Assembly (NCBI GenBank): GCA_951217055.1
Contig: OX578276.1
Coordinates: 134,094,587-134,158,586, forward strand
Reading direction: 5' to 3'
Origin: Gerris lacustris
Taxonomy: Eukaryota; Arthropoda; Insecta; Hemiptera; Gerridae
Length of the DNA stretch: 64,000 bases
Shown here piece by piece: positions 24,909 through 35,408 of the stretch (position 1 is its first letter; each line of letters begins with the position of its first letter). The position numbers were made by a program, and so were the translations under genes. Under the pieces are notes generated by a model. That model was given only the letters and a program-made list of their open reading frames with translations, ran no database searches and was not told the DNA's origin.

Positions 24909-25400
24909 AACGCAGATCCAGTTGCAGTAGCTGATGCTGGACAACATTTCTTCCTTTCGTTATTCACATCAAAAAATGCAGACGATTTGGATACTCTGCG
25001 CCATCAATGTTACTTACAGACTATCGCAAAGCAGCCTGTACACACATTGTTCAGGTTGACTGTGCTTCCCCCATTTCAGCAGCTGCACAACAACATTCAC
25101 ATAGAGTTTACCACCAAGTACAGCAATGGCTCAATCACGCAAGAAAGATCCTCTAAAATGGGGTTGGAAAAAGATTGATGGTCATCTGCGTCCCATTACA
25201 ACTACAAAGGCTGCTGCTCCTGAGGAATTACTCAAACTTGCAAGGAGGGGTGTGTGCAAAACTGTGAGTGTCGAAGGAGTGGCTTGAAATGCTCAAACAT
25301 GTGCAATTATTGCTTGGGACATGGGTGCATAAACAGAGATTCACTAAGTATCGACGATGAAATTGATGATCCTCACAGTGAAGAGGAGTTTGAATATTGA
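24909..25400 (+). pseudogene. Frameshifted transposon protein with Cys-rich tail
   Basis: Four blocks lie in successive frames. First is AGQHFFLSLFTSKNADDLDT to LFRLTVLPP. Second is SAAAQQHSHRVYHQVQQWLN. Third is DPLKWGWKKIDGHLRPITT then AAAPEELLKLARRG. Fourth is CECRRSGLKCSNMCNYCLGH ending in an acidic EEEFEY tail at a stop near 25400. The pattern LPPTSAAAQQHS, then W-G-W, then AP-LL, then clustered CxC/C-x4-C cysteines is a tail I have seen in many uncharacterised arthropod transposon-associated proteins. The cysteines probably bind zinc. At least three frameshifts make it non-functional, and the N-terminal catalytic part, if any, is not visible. Confidence 0.65.
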
Positions 25401-25678
25401 GCTTAGAGATTTAAAGCGTTTCATTATTAATTTATTTCCACATAACCTGTCAAGAGTAGGATGCTATATCTTGCTACTATTGATTGCTAATACTTTTTTT
25501 CATAACATATAATTTCACTTTTCTATTTTTGAACATGATTCTATGTTAGCGAATTTTCAAAGAAAATTACGCTATTGCAATGGCTTCAAAATTTTAGTAA
25601 TGCGAATTTTTGAAAAAATTTTCCATGGAAATCCGTTTTAGACCATTCTGAATCGATTCCTAAAATTTAACACTTTTT

Positions 25679-25740
25679 TTTATGTATGTATGTATATATG
25701 TATGTATATATGTATGTATATATGTATGTATATGTGTGTC
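25679..25740. repeat. (GTAT)n microsatellite
   Basis: TATG/TATA tetranucleotide run; the MYVYMYVY reading frame through it is an artefact. Confidence 0.9.
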
Positions 25741-26309
25741 ACTCCAGACGATATATCCCCTTAGGATGCACTTACAAATTTCAAACAAATTTTAAAATGT
25801 CAATAATATCAAAAGAAAGGATGAGTTCGTTGGCCAGAATTTTTGGAGTTCATTTAGGGGTCAAATTTTTACAATTTAGGGTCAAAAATAGCATAAAACC
25901 GTGTTTTTTCCATTTTACCCCCCTTTTATATGAAAATATGATAAAAGTGTACATAACAACAATTACTGTACTCTTAAAGAGCTTTCCAACGACATGCATC
26001 TTGAAGGGTAAATACGATTTTGACTTTTGAACCTCGTTTTTGTCTCTGTGTACCAATTTTTTTTTTTTCACCCATGCAAATTCTAAACCAAAATTTTCCT
26101 TTATTATCATAAGCCAATAATATACAGATGTCTTTGAAAATTCGCTCATTAAGTCATGGTGCATGACTGGACTTTTTTTTTCTTTCGTCGAATGCCCGAA
26201 AGTTGATATTAAAAGTGGTTTCATTTCTTGAAACAGAATTTTCCGGATTTTTTACTATTGCAAGAGTGGCTGCAATGTTGGCTACAGGCCTCATTTTATG
26301 CTTGTCTAA

Positions 26310-26695
26310 AAGCCAAATAAATTTACTACAACTTCGTTTCTTATGACCTTTCTCGTAAGTAAGAGGTTTTAATGTCGATATTCGACCCGAAACGAGAGCA
26401 ATTAATAAAATTTTTATTTTTTGGGAAAAACTGCCAATTTTTGAAGAGTAATATCTCGGTAATTATTAGGTGTACAGAGTTGCCGTTTAACATAAAAGGA
26501 AGCCAATTAAATTTACTACAACTTTATGTCTTATGACTTTTCTCATAGGTGAGCGGTTTTATGCCGATATTCGGCCCGAAAAGAGAGCAATACTTAAAAT
26601 TCTATTTTATTTAACAAAATTGACAATTTTTGACGTACCATATCTCGAAAAATATTAGTTGGGCAGAGCTGAAATTGGGCTTATATTGTTTCAAA
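26310..26695 (+). repeat. 190-bp tandem duplication inside the transposon
   Basis: Two adjacent diverged units each contain AAATTTACTACAACTT, TCTTATGAC, GATATTCG-CCCGAAA, GAGAGCAAT and ATATCTCG. Confidence 0.7.
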
Positions 26696-27373
26696 TTTAC
26701 TTATCTTTAAAAATAGTAACAACGACTAATACCGAAAAACACATAGTTTACGGGTTATATGGCAAAAACTAAGAAAAAAAAAAAAAAATCACATTTTCAC
26801 GTATTACGCAGGTATTACACAGGTATTTGCTCAGGTATTTCGAAGCTGCAAACTTAGGCTGTCACTACCCCAACTGGCCCTAACTACAATAAAAAAATCT
26901 TTCGAAAAAATGTCAAGCAAACTGGAAAATAGTGATATGTTTACCCCTCCATAACTCCGTAATCGTTTACTTTAGCACAAAAATGCGTAAGTCCATGTTT
27001 GTTCAAAATTTTATGTAGATTAATTTTGTATATAACTAAGTTAGCGCTAAACCTCATAGTTTTCGAGATATTTGCGAAAAACTATTAAAAATACCCTTTT
27101 ACCCCCCTTTACGCACCCCTCCCCACCAAACCCGACGCTGCAAGTGGTGCAACTTTTTACCACTTACTACGAGGGTGTTTTGGATGTTTGGGTTGGAGCT
27201 TAATTTTACTGTACTATTAGAGATAGTATAATATTTCTTAGCACCTTCGGTCACTTTTTGACTCAGAAAAGCCTTCGGAAGGGCCTACTTTAAAATGTTA
27301 AATGGAAACCTTTATTTACGGGAGGAATTTATTGCAGAGGCCAAATACTTACCAAACGAAAAAGAAAAATTGG

Positions 27374-27914
27374 TCTGCCAATTAGTGTGGCACATAGCTT
27401 CCTCGTGTTTTCATAACGTACTCAACTGAAGTTATGCTTTTACAAGCCATTATTGTCTAATTTATTTTTTCCCCTTTTTTTAAATTTGTCAATTTGTTTT
27501 GCTTCTTTTACATGAATTAAAGAATCAGTTAAGCAAATTTTATAGAGCACTAACGGATGAAATTAATATGGGTGGGGGAATTAGTATCTGCGGGCTACGT
27601 TTAACATACCATCCAAAATTCTTAAAAATCGGATGGTTCTTTTAAGAGAGCAGAAGGTTAAAACTTATATGGGACCAACAATGGGCTAATTATGACCTAT
27701 TATCCAAATTTAATTAAATCCGGAGGAGTAGTATTAAGGATATATTAATCCGCAAAAATTGAGCGACAGACAGACCAACAGTCAACAGACACACACGGAA
27801 CCAACAATGTTCCCTGATGTCACAACGAAATTCTGTGTCTTGGAATTTTTTAAATCGGAGGCATAAAAAATGTTATTCTTCAGAACGACCACAAATCGAT
27901 AAGCTCGGAAGCAA
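27374..27914 (-). mobile_element. Stem-loop repeat family, type 2, copy E
   Basis: Begins CTGCCAATTAGTGTGGCACA and TAGCTTCCTCG. It has the type 2 body (TTACAAGCCATTATTGTCTA, ATCTGCGGGCTACGTTTAAC) and a short GACAGACAGAC tract. It ends ATCGATAAGCTCGGAAGC with half of the hairpin lost. Confidence 0.8.
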
Positions 27915-28030
27915 TAATTTTTATCGAAAACTTTCCAAAAAAAAAGGTATGGGTTTTTAAAAAAAATATATTTTTTAGGAATAAGCTTTACTCAAGAGAG
28001 GGGTAATGAAGTAATACCTTCACTGATTCA

Positions 28031-28260
28031 TACAGGGTGGTCCAAAAGTCCCCCCCCCCCCTTTTAACTTTTGAACGGTTCGAGATAAATTAATGAAACT
28101 TGGGGGATCTCTACCATGCAAAGGGAATTTTGTTTTCATGCAATCGCCCACTAGGGGCAACCACCCACTTTGCCCCCAGGCCACCCAACTTCAAAATTTC
28201 AAATTGGAATGTATATTTATGATAGCATATTTGGATTCTACAGTACAAAATAATAAACTT
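28031..28260 (+). repeat. Fragment with TACAGGGTGGTCCAAAAG end
   Basis: TACAGGGTGGTCCAAAAGTC followed by ACTTTTGAACGGTTCGAGAT is a motif of the kind seen at ends of widespread insect DNA-transposon repeats. No matching opposite end was found; a related TACAGTGTGTCCC start occurs at 63202. Confidence 0.45.
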
Positions 28261-28475
28261 TTACTTTGAAATTATTTTTTTTTATCTCCAATATTTTTAT
28301 AAGTAGAGAGCTTTGCAACCAAAATAAATTAATAGCATTGAAGGTAAATTATTTGAGATCTTATCGTAATGTTTTCCCCCTCCCCCGCCCTCCGACGTAC
28401 ATCAATATATTTCATAACATACATAGAAGTGTTACATAACATAGAAGTGCATCTTGAAATAAGTAACTGAGCTTA

Positions 28476-28477
<2 letters not shown>

Positions 28478-28513
<36 letters not shown>

Positions 28514-28554
28514 GTGGTATGCATCAGTTGCTAAAAATATAAAAAGCAATATAG

Positions 28555-28602
<48 letters not shown>
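28478..28602. repeat. Poly(A) tract and (TA)n microsatellite
   Basis: An A run at 28478-28511 is followed by a TA run at 28556-28602. Confidence 0.95.
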
Positions 28603-28985
28603 TTTTTTTTTTGCTTTAATAAATTTCGGCTTTAAAAAACCAAGCAAGGATTTAGGTCGTTCCTAGAGTAAACAAGAGGAAAGAATTGCTATATACGAAA
28701 TATAGTGTTGAAAACCTTCCAAATGAAATACTTTCGAGTAAGCTCACTCTTACAGGGAGGCCAAATACAAAATATAAAAAGTTTTTCGAGTAGCTTGAAT
28801 TAAGACCAGCTGGGTGAATTCAAGGTCGAACCCTACTGATTGGTAAAACATGAAGTAAGATTAAGGTACCAAACAAAGGAGAACGAGACCAATTCAACAA
28901 AAGAGAGAGTACTTCTAAGCCAAATCTAATAAATATATCTTAAAATAGTATTTTTATTAATAAAACATGTATAAGAATTAATTAA
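28603..28985. other. Intergenic, nothing recognised
   Basis: No gene was seen. Confidence 0.4.
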
Positions 28986-29013
28986 AAAATAGCCTGCCAA
29001 TTAATGTGGCACA

Positions 29014-29206
29014 TCTTGGATTTAATGTACGCAGTATTACAATATAACTAATATATTTAAATAAGCGTCAGCACAGATCAATTTTACTACTTAACAAAAA
29101 CCGTGATTATATTTTATATATTTACAAACGAAGTGACATTTTTGACAATAACAAAAATAAACAATAACAAGTCAAGGAACAGGCTTCCTTAATATTGTCG
29201 CCAACA
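29014..29206 (-). repeat. Copia 3' LTR
   Basis: 193 bp; I saw no difference from the 5' LTR when reading base by base. It starts TGTTGGCGAC and ends AATCCAAGA on the minus strand. Confidence 0.95.
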
Positions 29207-29219
29207 CCTCTTCTCAATG

Positions 29220-32200
29220 TTAAGCGATAAGCCCTGTTTCTTGCAATAATTGTTGTAGCTTGACATGTCCAAGAGGCTTCGTCAAGAAGTCTGCAATCAT
29301 TGTCTCTGATGGACAATATAGAAATGAGATTATGTTTTTCTTCTTAAGGTCTTTTACGAAGTTGTATTTAGTTTCTATATGTTTAGTTCTGTTGCTGATC
29401 TTCTCTACGTCTAGCATCTTCAGACAAGATTGGTTGTCTTCATAGATGACAATTTTAGCCAGTTTTTCGTCAAAGTCCTGCAAAAGTTTTTCAATAAAGA
29501 CTGCTTGCTGGCACGTTTCCGCTAAAGCTACAAATTCAGCTTCTGTTGAAGATAACGCAACACAATCTTGCTTCTTGCTTCTCCAGTCTATTAACACGCC
29601 TTTCCAGAAGAAGATATAACCGCTGTTAGATTTCCTGTCTCGACAGTCGCTTGCCCAATCAGCGTCGGAATATCCAAACAAGATATTGTTATTATTATCG
29701 CTCTTTACATTAGTACCAAATTTGATAGTATAATTAATTGTCGACTTTAAGTACTTTAAGACTCTTTTTACTTCGTTCCAATCGCGTTTCTTAGGTGCGG
29801 GAACTTGTCTGGCTAATATTGACGTGGCTACACTTATATCTGGCCTTGTATTCACAGACAAGTACAGCAAGGCTCCTATTGCACTCTGATATATTTCCTT
29901 ATTATGAAAGAAATCGTCCTCTTCTTTAGGTTTCTTGTAGTATCCGGGGTCCAGGGGAATATTTGAGTTTTTCGCCTCTTCTAAACTGAAATGTTTCAAC
30001 AATTTTTCTATGTATGTCTTCTGACTTAGTGTGAATTCTCCGCTTTCTTTCCGTTCAATCTGCATTCCTAGATAATTTTTGACGTTTCCTAGACATTTGA
30101 TTTCAAACTTAGTTCCAACTATTTTAGCTGTCTCTTCGATGAGCTCTTCATTTTCACTAGAAATTAGCATGTCATCAACATAAATTATAATGAATATAAC
30201 TTTGCCGTTAATAATATTTCGGTAAACACATTGGTCGAACTCTCCTCTTCTGAATCCTAGGTCTTCTAAAACTTTGTTAATTGTAATATTCCAAATTCTT
30301 GCTGCCTGTTTTAGTCCGTACAGACCTTTATTTAATTTACAAACTAAATTTTTATTACCATTAATTTCGTACCCATCCGGCTGTTTCATAAAAATTTCTC
30401 CTACATCTAACTCTCCATTCAAGAATGCTGTTTTAAAATCATAATGTATAATTTTCCACCGTCTTGTACTTGCAATGGTTAAAAATAGTCTCAATGTTGT
30501 TTGACGAACCACAGGCGCAAAGACTTCGTCATAATCCTTACCGAATTTTTGGGAAAACCCTTGTGCAACTATTCTTGCTTTGTATTTGCATGGTTTTCCA
30601 TTTTCATCTGTCTTAATTTTAAATACCCATTTGCATCCGACTATGTTCTTTTTTTCTGGTATTTCCACAATATCCCAAGTTTTGTTGAATTTCATTGCTG
30701 CCATTTCTTCGTTCATCGCTTCGATCCACTTATCGGCATCCTTCCTCTTCAACGCTTCATCTCTTGTTCTTGGTTCAGGTAACACATGATCTCGAATCTC
30801 TCCTTTAGCAACATAAACTAGTCTATCGGGGGGTATTCCTTTATTTTTTCTTTCGGATCTTCGAACAGAAATTGGTTTTCCTTCGTCTCTATCAGAATTA
30901 GCTTCCTTTTTGGTTTTATTATTCTCCTCCATAACGCTGTTTTTCTCGTCAATGCAGTTTTCTTTCCTATTTTCTAGAATAACTTGTACTTCATTATTTT
31001 CTGCTATTTCTGCTTCAGTGTCTTTTCCTGGTGTTTTCAAATTCAAATGACTTTCTTCTATAAACTTCACATCTCTGCTGATATATACTTTATCTGTTTT
31101 TCTGTCTAATAGCCTATAAGCCTTCGAACCAGGTTCATAACCAACAAATATTAATTTTTCAGCCTTTTGATCTAACTTGCGTCTCTTTTGGTCTGGAATA
31201 TGCATAAAAACCTCACATCCAAAAATTTTGAAGTATTTTACATTTAATCTTTTACCATTCCACAGTTCAGACGGAATTTTCCCTGTTGACTTGGTAGGTA
31301 AACTGTTCTGAATGTAATTTGCCGTCATTAGACCCTCTCCCCAGAACTTATTGGGTAAGTTTGCATCAGCTAACATACACCTAGTCATCTCAACAAGTGA
31401 CCTATTCTTCCTCTCTGCCACTCCATTTTGTTGAGGTGAATACGGTGCTGTTACTTGATGTTGAATGCCTTGTGACTTCAGGTAGGTTTTAAACTCGTTA
31501 CCTATATACTCACCACCTCCATCAGACCTTATTACAGCTGGTTTCCTATTAAATTTGTTTTGAACTAGGTTCACGTATTCCTTAAATTTATCTAGAACTT
31601 CATCTTTACTGTGTAGTAAATATACAACAGTGTATCTACTGAAATCGTCTATAAGGGTTAAAAAATATTTCTTCTTACCTGGTGTTATCGTTTGCATTGG
31701 GCCGCAGAGATCACTATGAACTAGCTCCAAGACTGATGAACTAGTAGTGACCGATTTTTTCGGAAATGACGTCCGTTGCATCTTCCCTCGTACGCACGAC
31801 TCGCACACCAACGTTTTTCTACAATCTGTGAGCTGTGCTCCGTCCACTAACTGTTTACGTAGCATCTCTTTTACTACAGCTGGATCCCGATGCCCAAAAC
31901 GCTTGTGCCAAAGATGTATGCATCCACGAACATTTACTCCTTCTTTCATCGACACCACGTTCGCTGTTATTTCCTCTTTTAACCGAAGTTTGTACAGGTT
32001 TCTCTCCAGTAATCCTACTGCAAATACATTTCCGTCGTACACGATTTCACAAGATTTTTCTGAAAATTTCACATTAAACCCTAGCTTCGTTAATTTTCTT
32101 ACAGACAGCAGGCTTGTTTCTAACTGTGGTACATAAAGAACATTCTTAACTGTAATTTCTTTGATCTCACCACCATCGAGCAGACATTTTAGTTTTCCGT

Positions 32201-33164
32201 CACCAATTCCAACCGTCTGAATTTTTCTACCATCAGCAACTTCTACCTCTGACATTCTTTTTTCAAACTTATGGAAAAACTTCTTGTTATTAGTTAAGTG
32301 TGTGCTAGCCCCGGAATCAATATACCAGCTATTTGAAGAAACACTTCCTCTTACCGTGTTAAAACACATATTCGGCTTACCTTCAAAACTATTACCTTGA
32401 GTGGTATTTTCAATAACAACATTAGCCTTCTTGTTGTTTCTTTTATTAAAATAACAATCTTTCTTCAAATGACCTCTTTTCTTACACTGAAAGCAGATTT
32501 TATCTACCCTATTTGATTCCTGGTGGTACTTGTAAGCTGGTCGTGGTTGGTACCGTTCTTTATTTACTTTGAGAGCTGTTTCTTTGCTTCCTAACTCAGT
32601 ATTTTCGTGTCGTCGTTTATACTCCTGTAACAGTTTTTCTTTTACTAATTCAAGTGTGAGGTCTTCTTCAGATCGACCCTCTAATGCTGTAACAAGATGT
32701 TCGTAACTATCAGGGAGACTGCAAAGTAAAAATGCGACCTGCAGGTGTTCAGCTAGGTTCTCGCCTAAAATAGATAATTGATGTATAGTGTCCAGTATTC
32801 GCATAATGTGATCTTCCATATTTCCTTCCTCCGCGAGATTCATACGACACAACTGTTTTAGTAGGTACACTTTATTAGTCAGGGTTGACTTTTCATGATA
32901 TTTTTGAAGTGCCAACCAAGCTTCTCTTGCCGTTTTTGTCGCTCTGACATGAAATATTTGACTATCCTCAAGAAGAAGTCCGATTGTCGCTCTGGCCTTG
33001 CCATCCCGGTTTAACCACGCCTCTGTTATGGGATCCGGCGGAGATTTTACAATTACATCCCACAACTCTTCCTTGAGTAGTAATAATTCTACCTTATACT
33101 TCCAGATCTGATAATTCTTTCCGTTTAACTTCGGAAGATTTAACACTTTAAAAGAATCAGACAT
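29220..33164 (-). CDS. Copia Gag-Pol polyprotein, intact
   Basis: An uninterrupted frame of 1,314 residues encodes all enzymes of a Ty1/copia element in the usual order. Gag has a CCHC zinc knuckle, CFQCKKRGHLKKDC (about 224-237). The aspartic protease has YIDSGAST (about 280). Integrase has an H-H-C-C zinc site (HKRFGHRD to CESC, about 420-460) and a D-D-E core (SDLCGP, IRSDGGGEY, NGVAERKN; about 486-580). Reverse transcriptase begins with GCKWVFKIK (about 840) and has active site YVDDMLIS (about 995). RNase H has SDADWASD, STEAEF and YEDNQS (about 1165-1245). The start is the first ATG, 67 bases past the primer-site motif. No stop or frameshift is seen, so the protein should be functional. 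Gag and Pol share one frame, as in copia. It replicates through an RNA intermediate in cytoplasmic particles (family knowledge). Confidence 0.97.
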   Translation of the reverse strand: MSDSFKVLNLPKLNGKNYQIWKYKVELLLLKEELWDVIVKSPPDPITEAWLNRDGKARATIGLLLEDSQIFHVRATKTAREAWLALQKYHEKSTLTNKVYLLKQLCRMNLAEEGNMEDHIMRILDTIHQLSILGENLAEHLQVAFLLCSLPDSYEHLVTALEGRSEEDLTLELVKEKLLQEYKRRHENTELGSKETALKVNKERYQPRPAYKYHQESNRVDKICFQCKKRGHLKKDCYFNKRNNKKANVVIENTTQGNSFEGKPNMCFNTVRGSVSSNSWYIDSGASTHLTNNKKFFHKFEKRMSEVEVADGRKIQTVGIGDGKLKCLLDGGEIKEITVKNVLYVPQLETSLLSVRKLTKLGFNVKFSEKSCEIVYDGNVFAVGLLERNLYKLRLKEEITANVVSMKEGVNVRGCIHLWHKRFGHRDPAVVKEMLRKQLVDGAQLTDCRKTLVCESCVRGKMQRTSFPKKSVTTSSSVLELVHSDLCGPMQTITPGKKKYFLTLIDDFSRYTVVYLLHSKDEVLDKFKEYVNLVQNKFNRKPAVIRSDGGGEYIGNEFKTYLKSQGIQHQVTAPYSPQQNGVAERKNRSLVEMTRCMLADANLPNKFWGEGLMTANYIQNSLPTKSTGKIPSELWNGKRLNVKYFKIFGCEVFMHIPDQKRRKLDQKAEKLIFVGYEPGSKAYRLLDRKTDKVYISRDVKFIEESHLNLKTPGKDTEAEIAENNEVQVILENRKENCIDEKNSVMEENNKTKKEANSDRDEGKPISVRRSERKNKGIPPDRLVYVAKGEIRDHVLPEPRTRDEALKRKDADKWIEAMNEEMAAMKFNKTWDIVEIPEKKNIVGCKWVFKIKTDENGKPCKYKARIVAQGFSQKFGKDYDEVFAPVVRQTTLRLFLTIASTRRWKIIHYDFKTAFLNGELDVGEIFMKQPDGYEINGNKNLVCKLNKGLYGLKQAARIWNITINKVLEDLGFRRGEFDQCVYRNIINGKVIFIIIYVDDMLISSENEELIEETAKIVGTKFEIKCLGNVKNYLGMQIERKESGEFTLSQKTYIEKLLKHFSLEEAKNSNIPLDPGYYKKPKEEDDFFHNKEIYQSAIGALLYLSVNTRPDISVATSILARQVPAPKKRDWNEVKRVLKYLKSTINYTIKFGTNVKSDNNNNILFGYSDADWASDCRDRKSNSGYIFFWKGVLIDWRSKKQDCVALSSTEAEFVALAETCQQAVFIEKLLQDFDEKLAKIVIYEDNQSCLKMLDVEKISNRTKHIETKYNFVKDLKKKNIISFLYCPSETMIADFLTKPLGHVKLQQLLQETGLIA

Positions 33165-33230
33165 ATTTACCTATTCCGGTAGATTCCCGTTCTTCGTTCT
33201 TCCTCCGGTTTCACACAATCTGTACCAATT

Positions 33231-33244
33231 CTGGGCCCGTAACC
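33231..33244 (-). promoter_or_regulatory. Copia primer-binding site
   Basis: GGTTACGGGCCCAG on the minus strand abuts the LTR end. It differs at one position from the Drosophila copia site GGTTATGGGCCCAG, which pairs with the internal anticodon region of a cleaved initiator-Met tRNA. Confidence 0.8.
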
Positions 33245-33437
33245 TCTTGGATTTAATGTACGCAGTATTACAATATAACTAATATATTTAAATAAGCGTC
33301 AGCACAGATCAATTTTACTACTTAACAAAAACCGTGATTATATTTTATATATTTACAAACGAAGTGACATTTTTGACAATAACAAAAATAAACAATAACA
33401 AGTCAAGGAACAGGCTTCCTTAATATTGTCGCCAACA
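33245..33437 (-). repeat. Copia 5' LTR
   Basis: 193 bp, identical by eye to the 3' LTR. A TATA-like sequence (minus strand TATATAAAATATAA, about 33341-33354) is the probable promoter of the element. Confidence 0.95.
33341..33354 (-). promoter_or_regulatory. Putative TATA box in copia 5' LTR
   Basis: On the minus strand, TATATAAAATATAA lies centrally in the 193-bp LTR, upstream of the primer site. It is a candidate core promoter; the transcription start is not visible. Confidence 0.45.
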
Positions 33438-33999
33438 GCACATAGCATCATAGCGTCTTATCTTGAATACTATAATGATTTTATGCTTTTACAACAACCT
33501 ATTTTTACAAAATTATTATTCTCCCCCTTTATTAAATCTGTCAAAAATGTTTTAATTTATTACATCAATTAAGTATCAATTTAGCAAAATTTAAAGGGCG
33601 CAGACCGTTGAAATTAATCTGGGGCCATCTGCTGGCTACTTTCAACAAACCATCCTAATTTCATAAAAATTAGGTGAGTACTTTTGAAGATATAGGTGTA
33701 AAGAAATGTATGTTCGTGCGCATGTGAAAGAGAAGCAAATGAGCGCAGAAAATGAAACTTAAATGGGACCAACAAAGGGCTATATGATCTACCATAAAAC
33801 TTTCACTAAAATCGGACGTGTAGTTTTTTAGATATGTTCGCAAACATTTACCGACAGACTGACACGGAACCAAAATGTTCCCTGATGTCTGAAACGAAAG
33901 TTTGTCTTGGAATTTTTAAAATCGGAGACCTAAAATATTTCTGTTCATCAGAACGATCATATAGCTCCTGTTACCTTCGGTAAGCTCGGAAGCAATAAA

Positions 34000-34618
34000 T
34001 AATTAATTATACTTATAATTGAAGATTTTAATCAATACTTATATAAGTTTTAAGGTTTCACAATATAGAATGCAGAAGAAATTGATATATATGAATAACA
34101 ACTAACTAAACGATGAGAGGACGAGGATAAAATAAATACAAAGGAAAAAAAATAAAAATAAAAGGAGCAAGAATATTAAATTTTATCCAAAACTTGTAGC
34201 GAGAAACTTGGCTAAACCAATGATCTCACGTTTTTACGCGAGACTTGGCTTATTTTTTTGGGATATATTATTATAGGAAGGAATATATCCAAAATACGAG
34301 AAAAAAAAAGATGATTGAATAGGTCAGTTTTGAGCAACCTTAAACGTTTATCACTACGTTGTTGGATAAAAAATAACGTTCTTCTTTATTTTGTTGAAAT
34401 ATAAAAGAAAATAGCAGCGCAAGAATTAAAAAAAAAAAAAAAAAAACATTAGACAGCTAGGAAAGATTTTTAACGTATAACCAGCCACTGATGCGATTAT
34501 TGTTATTTGTTTTACAACATACAACCGTGAAAGCCAGTGATGGTTGAACTGCAATAAAACTGAAGTAGGTACAATTGATAACAAGATATTATCAGACAGA
34601 GCAAAAGAGGCATAATGG
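34000..34618. other. Intergenic, nothing recognised
   Basis: AT-rich with short A-runs; no gene. Confidence 0.4.
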
Positions 34619-34619
34619 A

Positions 34620-34785
34620 AAAAAAAATTCTGAGTTATTGGAGGTGCTACCCCCCATTTTGGAGCTAAAATTCATTTCTCGATCGCGCCTTCGAGTATGA
34701 CTTTTCTGAACATTTATACTAAATTTTATGAAATTCGGTCCAGTAGTTTAGGCTCGTCGTGTCTGCACAGACAGACATTTAAAAA
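34620..34785 (-). repeat. AAAGAGAAAGTAT dispersed repeat, antisense fragment
   Basis: Reverse complement of the middle of 14988-15480: GGGTAGC-type hairpin, AGCTAAAATTCATTTCTCGA, a decayed copy of the GACGAAATTTGGC block, and a GACAGACA tract at 34770. Confidence 0.7.
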
Positions 34786-35400
34786 AATATATATATATAA
34801 TAATAAGTATTTATAAAACATATTTTAAGAAGTGTACATTATTTTTTTAAAAATATATATTATATATTTTAAGCTTTTTTTTTTTAAACAACCTTAGATA
34901 ATATTTTATAGTAAGCATATTACGTTATACATATTTTTATAAATTAAATATTCAGTTACCTGTTATAAGATAAAGACTTCACACCAGGAGGACATCTGAA
35001 ACAACCACATTTTAGACGTTTATTATTATTTATAAAGAGTTAATTATAAGTACAATAAATGCTTTATTTACTTAAGAAAATATTTAATATAATATGTTTA
35101 ATTTAATAGTACTTCCAAAAGGTTATACAACAGGAAAGGAAAGGCTCACAACTAAACAAATGAAATAAAGGGATTCTGTTGTCAAACCGCGGATTTCTGA
35201 CGAACAAATTTTTGAATTCGGAGAGAAAATAATGCGGTAATCACGGATGCAATAGATTGAAACAAATCGAAAAATGAATAAATATATTATAAAATCGCAC
35301 TGCTATGTATACGATGGGGCGCGTGAGAGACTGCTGGAGCGGTAGCGAGAAGCGAAGAGAGTGAGACCAGGGGCAGATAGCCGATCGGGAGGGGAGGGGT
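34786..35400. other. Intergenic, nothing recognised
   Basis: AT-rich until about 35300, then a G+C-richer patch (35310-35400) directly before the hAT element. Confidence 0.4.
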
Positions 35401-35408
35401 AGGTAGGC

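Larger units (their letters stand above)
24435..27216. mobile_element. 2.8-kb inverted-repeat DNA transposon, decayed
   Basis: The left end TAGTACAGTAAAATTA and the right end, its exact inverse, are flanked by TTA at 24432-24434 and 27217-27219. A narrower reading (TA flanks, CAGT ends) is also possible. Inverted similarity then extends for about 330 bp with gaps: CCCAAACATCCAAAA, GTAAGTGGTAAAAAGTTGCA, AATAGTTTTTCGCAAATATC. The interior holds a frameshifted Cys-rich protein, a GTAT microsatellite and a tandem duplication. A 3-bp TTA duplication suggests PIF/Harbinger-like integration, but the protein remnant does not settle the superfamily. Confidence 0.75.
29014..33437 (-). mobile_element. 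Complete Ty1/copia LTR retrotransposon
   Basis: A 4,424-bp element on the minus strand with two 193-bp LTRs and one long Gag-Pol frame. The 5-bp target duplication GCACA is at 29009-29013 and 33438-33442. The 5' LTR is followed at once by GGTTACGGGCCCAG (33231-33244 on the minus strand). That matches, with one change, the site complementary to the anticodon-loop end of a half initiator-Met tRNA used as primer by Drosophila copia. A purine tract (TTGAGAAGAGG, 29207-29217) precedes the 3' LTR. LTRs start TGTTGG but end CAAGA rather than the canonical CA, in both copies. Everything needed for mobility appears present. Confidence 0.95.
28986..33996 (-). mobile_element. Stem-loop repeat family, type 2, split by copia
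   Basis: The repeat starts TAGCCTGCCAATTAATGTGG at 28990, is interrupted after GGCACA at 29013, and resumes at 33438 with GCACATAGCATCATAGCG. It runs through the type 2 body (ATCTGGGGCCATCTGCTGGC) to the terminal hairpin TGTTACCTTCGGTAAGCTCG ending at 33996. Removing copia and one GCACA restores the family's terminal sequence, which confirms the insertion boundaries. Confidence 0.85.

Noticed and set aside
25686..26224. 114- and 124-codon frames on opposite strands
   Set aside because: They overlap each other and a GTAT microsatellite inside a decayed transposon; no domain.
31747..32136. Plus-strand open frames inside the copia element (also 30501-30789)
   Set aside because: They are antisense to the intact Gag-Pol frame and show no domain.
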